Shown: positions 1-8,504, counted from the stretch's first letter. The stretch is 39,330 nucleotides of DNA from Chloroflexota bacterium (GCA_018263575.1 JAANWX010000004.1:134-39463); one strand, 5' to 3'. The notes: generated by a model from the letters alone, not told the origin. Made by a program: numbers and translations.

Positions 1-575
1 CTCCCAGTCTCCCAGTCTCCCAGTCTCCCAGTCTCCCAGTTTCCCAGTCTCCCAGCCTCCCAGTCTCCCAGTCTCCCAATTTACCAACCTCACCAGTTTC
101 CCAGTCTCCCAGTCTCCCAGCCTCCCAGTCTCCCAGTCTCCCAGTCTCCCAGCCTCCCAGTCTCCCAGCCTCCCAGTCTCCCAGTCTCCCAGCCTCCCAG
201 CCTCCCAGTCTCCCAGTCTCCCAGCCTCCCAGCCTCCCAGTCTCCCAGTCTCCCAGCCTCCCAGTCTCCCAGTATACCAGTATACCAGTCTCCCAGCCTC
301 CCAGTCTTCCAGCCTCCCAGTCTCCCAGTCTCCCAGTCTCCCAGCCTCCCAGTCTTCCAGCCTCCCAGTCTCCCAGCCTCCCAGTCTCCCAGTCTCCCAG
401 CCTCCCAGCCTCCCAGTCTCCCAGTTTCCCAGTCTCCCAGCCTCCCAGCCTCCCAGTCTCCCAGTCTCCCAGTCTCCCAGTCTCCCAGTTTCCCAGTCTC
501 CCAATCTCCCAGTTTCCCAGTCTCCCAATTTCCCAGTTTACCAACCTCCCAGCCCCCAACCTGGTAAAATATACC
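1..575. repeat. 8-bp tandem repeat tract (CTCCCAGT-type)
   Basis: This is a tandem array of an 8-nt unit, consensus CTCCCAG followed by T or C, with scattered C-to-T variants (TTCCCAGT, CTTCCAGC) and a few units derived from GTATACCA. The array decays after about position 500 into ATTTCCCAGTTTACC-like copies and stops about 40 bp before fabL. Because 24 nt equals three units, the minus strand stays open as an 8-residue peptide repeat (GRLGDWET type). That ORF is read here as a by-product of the period, not a gene. The left end of the array lies outside the window. A related tract in the opposite orientation lies at 9655-9762. Confidence 0.95.
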
Positions 576-613
576 CAATATCCTTAAACAACTACCTACT
601 AAAGGAGAATCTC

Positions 614-1408
614 ATGCCTTCCCCCAAACCATTTCAAGGAAAAACAGCCCTCATCACCGGCTCAGGACGCGGCATTGGCCGGGCCATTGCCCTCCACTTT
701 GCCAGCCTGGGGGCCGATATTGTGGTCAACTTTTTTCGTAACCGCCAGCCAGCCCAGGAAACGGTTGCCGAAATCGAGAAACTCGGCCAACGCGCTCACC
801 TCGTCAAGGCCAATGTGGGCGACATCGATGACATCGACAAATTAATTTCCGAAACGGAAGACGTTTATGGCGGCCTGGATTTCCTGATCAGTAATGCCGG
901 CTCCGGGTTCAACCGTCCTGTCATGGAGCAGCGACCCAAGGGCTGGGATTGGACGATGGACATCAACGCCCGCTCCCTGCTCTTTTTGGCTCAAAAAGCC
1001 GTTCCCCTCATGGAGAAGCGTGGAGGTGGGGCTATTGTCAGCACCTCCAGCCCCGGCTCCTTTCGCGTTTTGCCGGAATATGCCGTTGTGGGTGCCAGCA
1101 AAGCGGCTTTAGAATCCCTCACCCGCTATTTGGCTGTGGAATTGGCCCCCCGAAATATTAACGCCAACGCCGTTTCCCCCGGCATTGTCGAAACCGAAGC
1201 TCTCCAACATTTCAACACCATGCAAGATGAAGATATTCTGGACGAGGTCAGGCGCCAAACCCCTGCGGGACGGATTTGCACCCCGCACGATGTGGCCCAG
1301 GTGGTGGCCTTCCTTTGCTCCCCGGAAGCGGAAATGATTCGCGGACAGGTTGTTCTGGTGGATGGCGGATTTACGCTCCCTGCCAGCGGCATTGAGCGCC
1401 CGTCGTGA
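614..1408 (+). CDS. fabL: Enoyl-[acyl-carrier-protein] reductase III, FabL-type SDR
   Basis: This 264-residue short-chain dehydrogenase probably reduces trans-2-enoyl-ACP with NADPH in the last step of each fatty-acid elongation cycle, in the cytosol. The Rossmann motif TGSGRGIG is at residues 15-22 and SNAGSG at 93-98. The active-site pair is Tyr156 and Lys163, spaced Y-X6-K as in FabL rather than the Y-X3-K of ordinary SDRs such as FabG. The segments KANVG, WDWTM.INA and TPAGR near the C-terminus also recall Bacillus FabL from memory. The start is supported by AAAGGAG at 600-606. The stop codon sits at the edge of a low-complexity word repeat. The alternative is a generic FabG-like 3-oxoacyl-ACP reductase, which is less likely given the active-site spacing. 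Confidence 0.85.
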   Translation: MPSPKPFQGKTALITGSGRGIGRAIALHFASLGADIVVNFFRNRQPAQETVAEIEKLGQRAHLVKANVGDIDDIDKLISETEDVYGGLDFLISNAGSGFNRPVMEQRPKGWDWTMDINARSLLFLAQKAVPLMEKRGGGAIVSTSSPGSFRVLPEYAVVGASKAALESLTRYLAVELAPRNINANAVSPGIVETEALQHFNTMQDEDILDEVRRQTPAGRICTPHDVAQVVAFLCSPEAEMIRGQVVLVDGGFTLPASGIERPS

Positions 1409-1448
1409 AAGTAATGAGTAATAAGTGAAACGTGATGACGTGATACGT
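1406..1448. repeat. Short low-complexity spacer, GTAATGAGT/GTGAAACGTGA type
   Basis: The spacer between fabL and the next gene is made of slightly varied words: GTAATGAGTAATAAGTGAAA followed by CGTGATGACGTGATACG. The same vocabulary occurs, in either orientation, at 14053-14092, 14715-14760, 28417-28450, 33159-33204 and 36525-36560. The fabL stop codon TGA is its first word. Confidence 0.7.
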
Positions 1449-1462
1449 ATGGAGGAAATCCC

Positions 1463-2419
1463 ATGCAAGCGCTCTGGCTCGAAGATCAAAAACTTAGTTA
1501 CCGGACCGACGTTCCTACTCCTCAGCCTGGCCCAGACGAGGCCCTTATTCGCACTCGCCTGGCCGGAATTTGCAGCACCGACCTTGAGTTGCTGCGCGGC
1601 TATTACCCTTATGCTGGCGTTTTGGGCCACGAATTTGTGGGAGAAGTGGTGGAAGCAGCCGCGGCCCCGCACCTGGTGGGGGAACGTGTGGTGGGGGAGA
1701 TCAACGCCTCCTGCGGGAACTGTGACCATTGCCGGACGGGACGCCCCACCCACTGCGGAAGGCGCACGGTGCTGGGCATCTCCGGCCGGGACGGCGTCTT
1801 CGCCGAGACATTCACCCTCCCCGTGGAAAACCTGCACCCCGTGCCGGAGGGCGTAGAAGATCACGCGGCCGTCTTCACCGAGCCCCTGGCCGCCGCCGTA
1901 GAAATTTTGGAGCAAGTCCACCTTCGCCCCACGGACCGCGTTTTGGTGGTGGGAGCGGGCCGGCTGGGGCAGCTCATCTCACAGGTGCTATCCCTTTCTG
2001 GGGCGGACTTGCGCGTGGTTGTTCGCCATGACCGGCAGCGTAAGCTGTTGACGCAGCGCGGAATCGTCACGATCCCGGAGAAGGACCTTCCGGTGGGCAG
2101 CATGGACGTGGTGATAGACGCTACTGGCGCTCCGGGGGGATTCAAGGTCGCGCGAGAGGCTCTCCGTCCCCGGGGAAGGTTGGTGCTAAAAAGTACCTAC
2201 GCCGGGAAGTTGGATTTTGACGCCTCCGCCTTGGTGGTGGATGAGATCACCCTGGTTGGCTCCCGCTGCGGGCCATTCCCTCCCGCTCTCCGTCTTTTGG
2301 AAAAAAGTTTGGTGGACCCTACTCTGCTTATTGATGACACCTTCCCCCTTTTGGAAGGTCTACGTGCTTTCGAGAAAGCGGGCCAAGGCGGGGTTTTCAA
2401 AGTATTATTATCGGTGTAG
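1463..2419 (+). CDS. Zinc-dependent alcohol dehydrogenase-like protein (MDR family)
   Basis: This 318-residue medium-chain dehydrogenase/reductase is likely an NAD(P)-dependent alcohol or polyol oxidoreductase; the substrate cannot be read from sequence. The catalytic zinc ligands are visible as Cys37 (GICSTD) and His56-Glu57 (GHEF). The structural zinc site is Cys84, Cys87, Cys90 and Cys98. A Rossmann segment VVGAGRLGQL follows in the second domain at about residue 161. At 318 residues it is somewhat shorter than typical 340-370-residue relatives, with compact loops. The start is supported by TGGAGGAA at 1450-1457. It lies 54 bp after fabL on the same strand and may share its transcript, though no terminator is visible between them. 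Confidence 0.8.
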   Translation: MQALWLEDQKLSYRTDVPTPQPGPDEALIRTRLAGICSTDLELLRGYYPYAGVLGHEFVGEVVEAAAAPHLVGERVVGEINASCGNCDHCRTGRPTHCGRRTVLGISGRDGVFAETFTLPVENLHPVPEGVEDHAAVFTEPLAAAVEILEQVHLRPTDRVLVVGAGRLGQLISQVLSLSGADLRVVVRHDRQRKLLTQRGIVTIPEKDLPVGSMDVVIDATGAPGGFKVAREALRPRGRLVLKSTYAGKLDFDASALVVDEITLVGSRCGPFPPALRLLEKSLVDPTLLIDDTFPLLEGLRAFEKAGQGGVFKVLLSV

Positions 2420-2853
2420 AACCGTCGATTAGGGTTTGGGGTAGGTGCCGGATGGCAGAATCAGCTTCAATGTGAGCCTTTAAATACCGGGAAGGTACGC
2501 AAATAATCGAAAATGCCATGAAACTGCATGCTATACGCTTGATGTATTCACAAAGTATGATATACTTCTATGTCAGAAGATGGTGCGCTTTATTTCAAGG
2601 CAAGCTTACTATCTCTATTTTTTCAGTTTCCTACCCCCAAAAACAACATGGTATATTAATTTGGCTGATCATAAATAGGCAGTATCTCTAGAGCTTGCTT
2701 GGCAAGTGTAAAGAGAGTGCGTATTGATTGCCAATATTTGTAGTTTGTTTTTGAGTACTAGCTACCAAAGGAGGTCCATATCGAGCCAATCTTTTGTAAT
2801 CGTATAAGTTTTTCCTATTCTACTATGTATGAAAACTTCATTAAGGAGGAAGT
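2420..2853. other. 434-bp AT-rich intergenic region upstream of the Liv operon
   Basis: No protein gene is supported here. Visible items are a perfect palindrome AAGTAT-GAT-ATACTT at 2553-2567, an extended -10-like sequence TGGTATATT at 2649-2657, a TACTAT hexamer at 2821-2826, and an orphan strong Shine-Dalgarno sequence AAAGGAGGTCC at about 2767-2777 with no usable start codon behind it. The region presumably holds the promoter of the transporter operon. The palindrome is an operator candidate only. Confidence 0.5.
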
Positions 2854-4053
2854 ATGAAGAAAAAGTTATTTATTACCTTAAGTTTGTTGTTGGCCGTTTT
2901 CGTTTTGTCAGCCTGTGCTGGTTCCCAATTCGAATGTGAAGATGAAATTGGCTGCGTGACCTACGGTCCTGATGAGCCAATCCGCATTGCTTCGGCAATG
3001 GTTATCTCTGGCCCGAATGCTGAGCTAGGCCTGGACTCCCAACATGGTGTCGAAGTTGCCGTTGAATTCCGCGGGCAAATTGCTGGCCATGATATTGAAA
3101 TCCAATTCGAGGACGAGCAATGCAACTCTGAGGGTGGACAGGCCGCTGGCCAAAAGATCGTTTCCGATCCCACCATCCTCGGCATCATTGGCCCTAGCTG
3201 CTCCGGCGCTGGCGTCCCGATGTCTCAGGTTGTTTCTCAGGCTGGTTATGTGATGATTTCTTCATCCAACACGGCCCCTGCTCTGACCGACCCCGACGCA
3301 GCTTGGAATCCTGGTTACCTGCGCTCCTGCCACAACGACAAAGTGCAGGGCAAGGCCATGGCTGAGTTCGCATTCAATGAATTAGGTGTAACCACGGCTG
3401 CCGCTATCCACGATGGCGACCCCTACACTGAGGGTCTGGCCCGTGTATTCGCTGATGAATTCGAAGCCCTGGGTGGCACCATTGTTGAGTTCACCGCTGT
3501 TAATAAGGGTGACACCGACATGCGCCCTGTGCTTTCTGCTATTGCGGCCGCCGGCCCACCTGAGCTCATGTACTACCCCGTCTTCACCGCCGAGGGTGGC
3601 TTCATCACCAAGCAGGCCAAAGAGGTTACCGGCCTAGAAGACACCATCTTGGCTGCCGCTGACGGTATGATCTCCGATGCGGCGAAAGCCGCTGTTGGCG
3701 AAGCTGGTGAAGGCATGTACTTCTCCGGCCCCGATCTCTCATTCTCTGGTGAATTGTACGAAAAATTCCTAGATAAATACAATGAGCTATTCGGCGCTCC
3801 CAAATCAGTTTTCCACGCTCACGCTTTTGACGGCACAAACATGCTTCTCGACTGTGTTGAGGCAAATCTCGTTGAGGAAAAAGACGGCACAATTCACGTT
3901 GGCCGCCAAGCCTTGCGCACCTGCTTGTACGCCACAGAGAACTTCGAAGGCGTCACCGGCACCTTGACCTGCAACGAATATGGTGACTGCGCCGATCCGA
4001 AGATTTCGGTATCTCAACTAATCGATGGCGAATACGAAGCCATTTGGCCCTAA
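2854..4053 (+). CDS. Branched-chain amino-acid ABC transporter, substrate-binding lipoprotein (LivJ/LivK-like)
   Basis: This 399-residue periplasmic-type binding protein (type I fold, Leu/Ile/Val-binding family) delivers substrate to the permease encoded just downstream. The N-terminus is a lipoprotein signal: charged MKKK, a hydrophobic stretch, then the lipobox LSAC with Cys21 as the lipidated residue. The mature protein starts with an IRIASAMVISGPNAELG-type strand-loop typical of the family. Segments GIIGPSCSGAG and AGYVMISSSNTAP match the serine/threonine-rich ligand loop of Liv-type proteins. RBS AAGGAGGAAGT at 2843-2853 fits the start. The ligand could be any branched-chain or related amino acid. 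A tandem repeat and strong hairpin follow the stop codon. Confidence 0.9.
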   Translation: MKKKLFITLSLLLAVFVLSACAGSQFECEDEIGCVTYGPDEPIRIASAMVISGPNAELGLDSQHGVEVAVEFRGQIAGHDIEIQFEDEQCNSEGGQAAGQKIVSDPTILGIIGPSCSGAGVPMSQVVSQAGYVMISSSNTAPALTDPDAAWNPGYLRSCHNDKVQGKAMAEFAFNELGVTTAAAIHDGDPYTEGLARVFADEFEALGGTIVEFTAVNKGDTDMRPVLSAIAAAGPPELMYYPVFTAEGGFITKQAKEVTGLEDTILAAADGMISDAAKAAVGEAGEGMYFSGPDLSFSGELYEKFLDKYNELFGAPKSVFHAHAFDGTNMLLDCVEANLVEEKDGTIHVGRQALRTCLYATENFEGVTGTLTCNEYGDCADPKISVSQLIDGEYEAIWP

Positions 4054-4061
4054 GCTTCATG

Positions 4062-4125
4062 TTGAGAGAGCCTCTTGTTGAGATAACCTCTCATTGAGAG
4101 GGCCTCTTGTTAAGAGGTGAGTAAA
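4062..4125 (+). repeat. 16-nt tandem repeat, three units plus a decayed fourth
   Basis: Three consecutive 16-nt units lie at 4062-4077, 4078-4093 and 4094-4109, with pattern TTGAGA-NNN-CCTCT-YR. A diverged fourth starts with TTAAGA at 4110. Units 1 and 3 can each fold AGAG against CTCT around a short loop. The repeat begins 8 nt after the binding-protein stop codon and leads into the hairpin at 4136-4171. Confidence 0.85.
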
Positions 4126-4135
4126 CCATTTAGTT

Positions 4136-4173
4136 AAGGATGGGTTCACATCTTTATGTGAACCCATCCTTTT
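4136..4173 (+). terminator. 16-bp perfect hairpin with T-run between the binding-protein gene and livH
   Basis: The left arm AAGGATGGGTTCACAT (4136-4151) pairs perfectly with 4156-4171 around a CTTT loop; the right arm ends in TT and is followed by TT. It has the form of an intrinsic terminator. Inside an operon such hairpins commonly give partial termination or protect the upstream mRNA, which would make more binding protein than permease. The livH ribosome site TAGGAG lies only 9 nt further on. Confidence 0.8.
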
Positions 4174-4192
4174 ATGAAATAGGAGACAATTT

Positions 4193-5254
4193 ATGCTACA
4201 ACGTTTCCAAAATATCAGTTTCTTAGATATTGCCCTGTGGGCCTTAGCTGCAATTATTATTACTGTCGTTATTTGGGGCACAATTGCTACCATCATCGAT
4301 AATCCCTATAATCCTCAATTTTGGGCCGAGACCATTGTCTTTGGGATCTCCCAAGGTAGCCTTTATGCTCTTATCGCTATTGGATACACCTTGGTCTATG
4401 GTGTGCTCTTCATGATCAACTTCGCCCATGGCGAATTCTTTATGACGGGCATTATCACGGCGACCATCTTCTTGGCCCAGCCCATGAAAGAAACGGGATT
4501 CTTAGACAATTATCCCATTATCAGCCTTTTGGCAATTGCGGCCGTTTCTATTCTGGTATCCATGGCAATTGCGCTGTTGACTGAGCGAGTTGCCTATCGC
4601 CCCCTCAGAAAAGCCCCTCGGCTGGTTCCTCTGATCACCGCCATTGGGGCTTCTTTTTTCTGGCAATATTTCTTCAGGGGTTTATACGGCTCAGAGGTTA
4701 AGCCATTTCCCCCCTTTGAAATTTTAAAAGGTAAATTCACAATTGCCGGAGTTCCCATCTTGAAGACCCACGCGGTAGTGATTGTCTCAGCAGTCATTAT
4801 GCTCATTGGTCTCTACCTCTTTGTTATGAAGACCAAGGTCGGAAAATCAATTCGCGCCGTGGCAGAAAACAAAGATGTGGCCGCTCTGATGGGCATCAAT
4901 GTCGATCGAGCTATTACAATAACCTTTGCTATGGGATCAGCCATGGCCGGTATCGCTGGGGTACTTTACGCGCTCGTGTTCCGGCAAACACACTTCTTCA
5001 TGGGCTTTATCCCTGGAATCAAGGCCTTTACTGCCGCTGTGTTGGGTGGGATTGGCAGTGTTCCCGGGGCAGCCTTAGGAGGATTCTTGCTGGGTATGTT
5101 CGAATCGATTGGGCCGGCGCTTTTCCTGGAAGGTCTAGGCATCCCCGCTCCCCACCAACTCAAAGATGTGATCGCCTTCACCATGCTTGTTTTGGTTCTG
5201 ATTTTGCGCCCTCAAGGCATTTTGGGTGAACGCTTGGCCGAGGAGAAAGCATAA
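4193..5254 (+). CDS. livH: Branched-chain amino-acid ABC transporter permease LivH
   Basis: This 353-residue integral membrane permease forms the substrate channel with LivM. It is hydrophobic throughout with about nine membrane segments. Family features include GISQGSLYALIAIGYTLVYG at about residues 51-70, MINFAHGEF just after, AVAENKDVAALMGIN (the cytoplasmic coupling loop that contacts the ATPase), and GLGSVPGA-like AVLGGIGSVPGAALGGFLLG near the end. Compared with typical LivH of about 290-300 residues, it carries an extra N-terminal membrane segment of about 45 residues before the canonical start. TAGGAG at 4180-4185 supports the ATG used. Its stop codon overlaps the livM start by one base (TAATG). 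Confidence 0.92.
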   Translation: MLQRFQNISFLDIALWALAAIIITVVIWGTIATIIDNPYNPQFWAETIVFGISQGSLYALIAIGYTLVYGVLFMINFAHGEFFMTGIITATIFLAQPMKETGFLDNYPIISLLAIAAVSILVSMAIALLTERVAYRPLRKAPRLVPLITAIGASFFWQYFFRGLYGSEVKPFPPFEILKGKFTIAGVPILKTHAVVIVSAVIMLIGLYLFVMKTKVGKSIRAVAENKDVAALMGINVDRAITITFAMGSAMAGIAGVLYALVFRQTHFFMGFIPGIKAFTAAVLGGIGSVPGAALGGFLLGMFESIGPALFLEGLGIPAPHQLKDVIAFTMLVLVLILRPQGILGERLAEEKA

Positions 5255-6930
5255 TGTTTAATAAATCAATTGACATTCGAGATGTAATTATAAATGGGCT
5301 TTTGGCAGGCTTGATCTCGCTAAGCTTGAGTGTTATTGGCCTGATTGCGCTCCTAAGCGAACGTGAAATTATCTCCGGCCTCTTCACCACGGGGCACATT
5401 TTCTTGGTCGGCGCTCCCTTTGCGATGGCCTACGTCACAGCCGGAAAGGTTCTTTCTGAAGAAAAATCCAAGGCTTTAGGGTATGGCTTGCTCATCGGCG
5501 TTGTCGCTTCTGTGTTCATTGTCGTGTTGACCACTTTGGCAACATTCTTTGACATCCGCCGTTTTTTAGTGAATGTAACCCCTGTTTTGATTGAATTCTT
5601 GACTTTTGGCAAAAGCCTTTTGATTGGCAATATTCTTATTGTTGTTATGATGGGTGTGATCGGGCTTGTTGGAGCAGGCCTGCGAATTTTACCAGAGCAA
5701 TTCAAACATCCCCTAACCAGCGGCTTAGGTTGGACAATCATCCTAGGGATGTTCTCTGAAATCCTCGCCAGCCGGATACGGGCCTTCTTTGGGCGAGGTG
5801 TTCACAAGCTCATTTTTACCGGGAAAGCGTTCAATGTTGTTTCAGCGACCATACTCTTGGTGCTGATCGTTGGCTTTACCTATTGGAACGACTTGCGCAA
5901 AAAAGACCAACCCGAGAAAGAAGAAGTCAATGACCAAACTGATGGAACCAAGAAAAGACTACAGCGGATAAAAATGGGTGTTTTCGGTGTGCTGTTGTTA
6001 ATCGCGCCTTTGCTCCTGGGAACTTATCTGACAGAAGTTACCAATAATGTTGGCCTCTATATCCTTATGGGATTGGGCTTGAACATTGTGGTTGGCTTCG
6101 CTGGTTTGCTAGACCTTGGGTATGTAGGCTTTTTTGCTGTCGGGGCCTATGTTATGGGTGTCTTGACATCAGAAGGCGCCCTTGGCCTTGGCTTTACTTT
6201 TTGGACTGCCTTGCCAGTTGCCGTTTTAGCCTCTACCCTGGCGGGAGTCATCTTAGGCATTCCAGTCCTTGGGATGCGCGGTGACTATTTGGCCATTGTT
6301 ACGATGGGTTTTGGTGAGATCATCCGTATTTTGGCGCTCTCAGACTTGCTCAAACCTTATATTGGCGGCGCACAGGGGGTGCTTCAAATCCCAAAACCAG
6401 AACTTTTTGGATTAACCCTTCTCCATCCCAGGCACATCTACTACATTATCTTAGTAGGCGTCTTGATCGCCGTTTATGTTTCATGGCGCTTGCGAGACTC
6501 CCGTCTGGGACGACAGTGGATGGCCTTGCGTGAAGACGAAGATGTGGCCGAAGCCATGGGCATCAACTTGGTAAGCACCAAGTTATTGGCCTTTGGTATC
6601 GGCGCTTTCTTTGGAGGATTATCGGGAGCAATATTTGCCAGTAAACTCTCATCCATTTTCCCCCACAGTTTTAACCTGGTGGTTTCCATCAATGTGCTCT
6701 CCTTGATCATTGTTGGCGGTTTAGGAAGTTTGCCAGGCGTTATCGTGGGCGCACTGATCTTGGTGGGACTCCCTGAGTTGCTCCGTGAGTTTGCAGAACA
6801 CCGCATGCTCATGTATGGCATCCTTCTGATTGTCATGATGCTTTCGAAACCCGAAGGATTCATCCCCTCCAAAGTCCTTCAGCGTGAGCTTCATGCTCAT
6901 GAAGAGCCTGAGCCAGTCAGCAGCGATTAA
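5254..6930 (+). CDS. livM: Branched-chain amino-acid ABC transporter permease LivM, long form
   Basis: This is the second channel subunit of the transporter, 558 residues. The C-terminal part (from about 245) is a standard LivM domain: GLGLNIVVGFAGLLDLGYVG, the GDYLAIVTMGFGEIIRIL segment, the ALREDEDVAEAMGIN coupling loop and GGLGSLPGVIVGA. The first roughly 220 residues form an extra hydrophobic region of about six membrane segments, followed by a charged linker (KKDQPEKEEVNDQTDG). Typical LivM proteins are about 320-430 residues. It starts on the last base of the livH stop codon, so the two are probably translationally coupled. Confidence 0.9.
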   Translation: MFNKSIDIRDVIINGLLAGLISLSLSVIGLIALLSEREIISGLFTTGHIFLVGAPFAMAYVTAGKVLSEEKSKALGYGLLIGVVASVFIVVLTTLATFFDIRRFLVNVTPVLIEFLTFGKSLLIGNILIVVMMGVIGLVGAGLRILPEQFKHPLTSGLGWTIILGMFSEILASRIRAFFGRGVHKLIFTGKAFNVVSATILLVLIVGFTYWNDLRKKDQPEKEEVNDQTDGTKKRLQRIKMGVFGVLLLIAPLLLGTYLTEVTNNVGLYILMGLGLNIVVGFAGLLDLGYVGFFAVGAYVMGVLTSEGALGLGFTFWTALPVAVLASTLAGVILGIPVLGMRGDYLAIVTMGFGEIIRILALSDLLKPYIGGAQGVLQIPKPELFGLTLLHPRHIYYIILVGVLIAVYVSWRLRDSRLGRQWMALREDEDVAEAMGINLVSTKLLAFGIGAFFGGLSGAIFASKLSSIFPHSFNLVVSINVLSLIIVGGLGSLPGVIVGALILVGLPELLREFAEHRMLMYGILLIVMMLSKPEGFIPSKVLQRELHAHEEPEPVSSD

Positions 6931-6944
6931 AAGAGAGGATTTCT

Positions 6945-7715
6945 ATGCTTGTACTTTCTACAAAAAACGTAACCAAACGGTTTGGCGGCTTGGTGGCTGT
7001 CAACCAATTTACCTATGACATCCCTGAAGGGAACATCTACAGTGTTATTGGCCCAAACGGGGCTGGGAAGACCACCTTCTTTAACTGCATTACGGGATTC
7101 TATGAATCTGATGGCGGTACTATTGAGTTCATGGGCAAGGTCTTAAACGGAAAATCCCCTGACCAAATCACACAATTGGGCATCTCCCGCACTTACCAGA
7201 ACATTCGTCTCTTTTCTAATATGTCCGCTGTTGAAAACATATTGGTCGGGCGGCACCCCCACTACAAAGCCTTTTGGATGGAAGCCATTTTCCAAACCAA
7301 ACGTATGCTAAAAGAAGAAGAGGAAGCCTTAGAAGAGGCACTCCATCTTCTCGAGTTTGTTGGCCTCAAAGGCATGGGAGACCAGCTTGCTAGCAATCTC
7401 CCCTATGGAGCGCAACGCCGCCTGGAAATTGCCCGTGCTCTCGCTAATAAGCCCAAGCTGCTCTTGCTTGACGAACCAACGGCTGGCATGAACCCCAAAG
7501 AGACTGTCGTCATGATAGACTTCATCCAAAAACTTCGCGACGAATTGGGTATCACCATTTTGCTCATCGAGCATGATATGAAAATCATCATGGCTATCAG
7601 TGAGAATATCGGTGTGATGGACTTTGGCACAAAAATCGCGGAAGGAACCCCGGCAGAGATCCAAAGAAACCCCCAGGTCATCGAAGCTTACCTTGGCCGT
7701 GGTGCCGCTGATTAA
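6945..7715 (+). CDS. livG: Branched-chain amino-acid ABC transporter ATPase LivG
   Basis: This 256-residue ATPase of the Liv transporter powers import with LivF at the cytoplasmic face. Walker A is GPNGAGKT at about residues 36-43. The Q-loop region is GISRTYQNIRLF. The ABC signature is replaced by the LivG-typical NLPYGAQRRLEIARAL. Walker B is LLLLDEPTAGMNP and the switch histidine is in LLIEHDM. The C-terminus ends IEAYLGRG, characteristic of this subfamily. RBS AGAGAGGA at 6932-6939 fits the ATG. It lies 14 bp after livM and 16 bp before livF. Confidence 0.95.
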   Translation: MLVLSTKNVTKRFGGLVAVNQFTYDIPEGNIYSVIGPNGAGKTTFFNCITGFYESDGGTIEFMGKVLNGKSPDQITQLGISRTYQNIRLFSNMSAVENILVGRHPHYKAFWMEAIFQTKRMLKEEEEALEEALHLLEFVGLKGMGDQLASNLPYGAQRRLEIARALANKPKLLLLDEPTAGMNPKETVVMIDFIQKLRDELGITILLIEHDMKIIMAISENIGVMDFGTKIAEGTPAEIQRNPQVIEAYLGRGAAD

Positions 7716-7731
7716 TTAGGAGATAAATTCT

Positions 7732-8445
7732 ATGGCAATGTTAGAAGTAAACGACATTCATACATACTACGGCAACATCCATGCTTTGCAGGGGGTTTCA
7801 CTCGAAGTAGAAGAAGGTGAAATTGTTACCCTAATTGGCGCGAACGGCGCTGGCAAAACCACGACCTTGCGTACCATCTCTAAGCTGCTTACCCCCCGCC
7901 AAGGAAACATCCTTTTCGAAGGGGAAGATATTGCTCAATACGCGCCACATGAAATGGTCTTCAAAGGGGTCGCTATGGTTCCTGAAGGCCGGGGCGTATT
8001 CGCCCGACTCACCGTCGCCGAGAACCTGGACATGGGCGCCTTCTCGAGGGATGACACCAAAGGCATAAAGCAAGACCTGGAACGAGTTTTCACCTTGTTT
8101 CCCCGCCTCAAAGAACGCCGCTCACAGGTGGCCGGGACGCTTTCTGGCGGTGAGCAGCAAATGCTTGCCACAGGACGCGCGCTCATGGCTCACCCTCGCC
8201 TCATGCTGATGGACGAACCTTCTATGGGACTAGCCCCCATTTTGGTAGAAGACACCTTTAAAACCATCAAAGCCATCAACGAAGAAGGCACTACGATCCT
8301 TTTAGTTGAGCAGAACGCCACCATGGCTTTTTCAGTTGCCGACCGAGGCTACGTTTTACAAACCGGCGAGATTGTCCTGGACGACACAGCCGAAAACCTC
8401 AAAGCCAATGAAATGGTTCAGAAGGCTTACCTCGGCATCGAGTAG
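7732..8445 (+). CDS. livF: Branched-chain amino-acid ABC transporter ATPase LivF
   Basis: This 237-residue second ATPase heterodimerises with LivG. It has Walker A GANGAGKT at about residues 37-44, the LivF-typical VPEGRGVFARLTVAENL, signature LSGGEQQMLATGRAL, Walker B LMLMDEPSMGLAP and an H-loop replaced by LLVEQNA, as in LivF proteins. The C-terminal VQKAYLGIE is also typical. TAGGAG at 7717-7722 is the ribosome site. This is the last gene of the transporter operon; a strong intrinsic terminator follows 23 bp later. Confidence 0.95.
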   Translation: MAMLEVNDIHTYYGNIHALQGVSLEVEEGEIVTLIGANGAGKTTTLRTISKLLTPRQGNILFEGEDIAQYAPHEMVFKGVAMVPEGRGVFARLTVAENLDMGAFSRDDTKGIKQDLERVFTLFPRLKERRSQVAGTLSGGEQQMLATGRALMAHPRLMLMDEPSMGLAPILVEDTFKTIKAINEEGTTILLVEQNATMAFSVADRGYVLQTGEIVLDDTAENLKANEMVQKAYLGIE

Positions 8446-8467
8446 ACCTTAACTTTTTCCAATCGAG

Positions 8468-8504
8468 AGCGCAGTGGTGATAAAATAGTCCCACTGCGCT
8501 TTTT
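8468..8504 (+). terminator. Intrinsic terminator after livF
   Basis: A perfect 10-bp stem AGCGCAGTGG (8468-8477) with CCACTGCGCT (8491-8500), 13-nt loop, followed by TTTT. It ends the Liv transporter transcript. Confidence 0.88.

Noticed and set aside
1-575. Possible CRISPR array
   Set aside because: Units are 8 bp and contiguous, with no unique spacers and no cas genes.
90-578. 162-residue minus-strand ORF with GRLGDWET repeats
   Set aside because: It is the translation of an 8-nt tandem array; a 24-nt super-period keeps any such frame open. No ribosome site or domain.
1109-1921. 270-residue minus-strand ORF across fabL and the dehydrogenase
   Set aside because: Spans two well-supported genes on the other strand and shows no domain.
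2767-2777. Strong AAAGGAGGTCC suggesting a small gene
   Set aside because: No ATG, GTG or TTG with an open frame follows at a suitable distance; it may be a relic.
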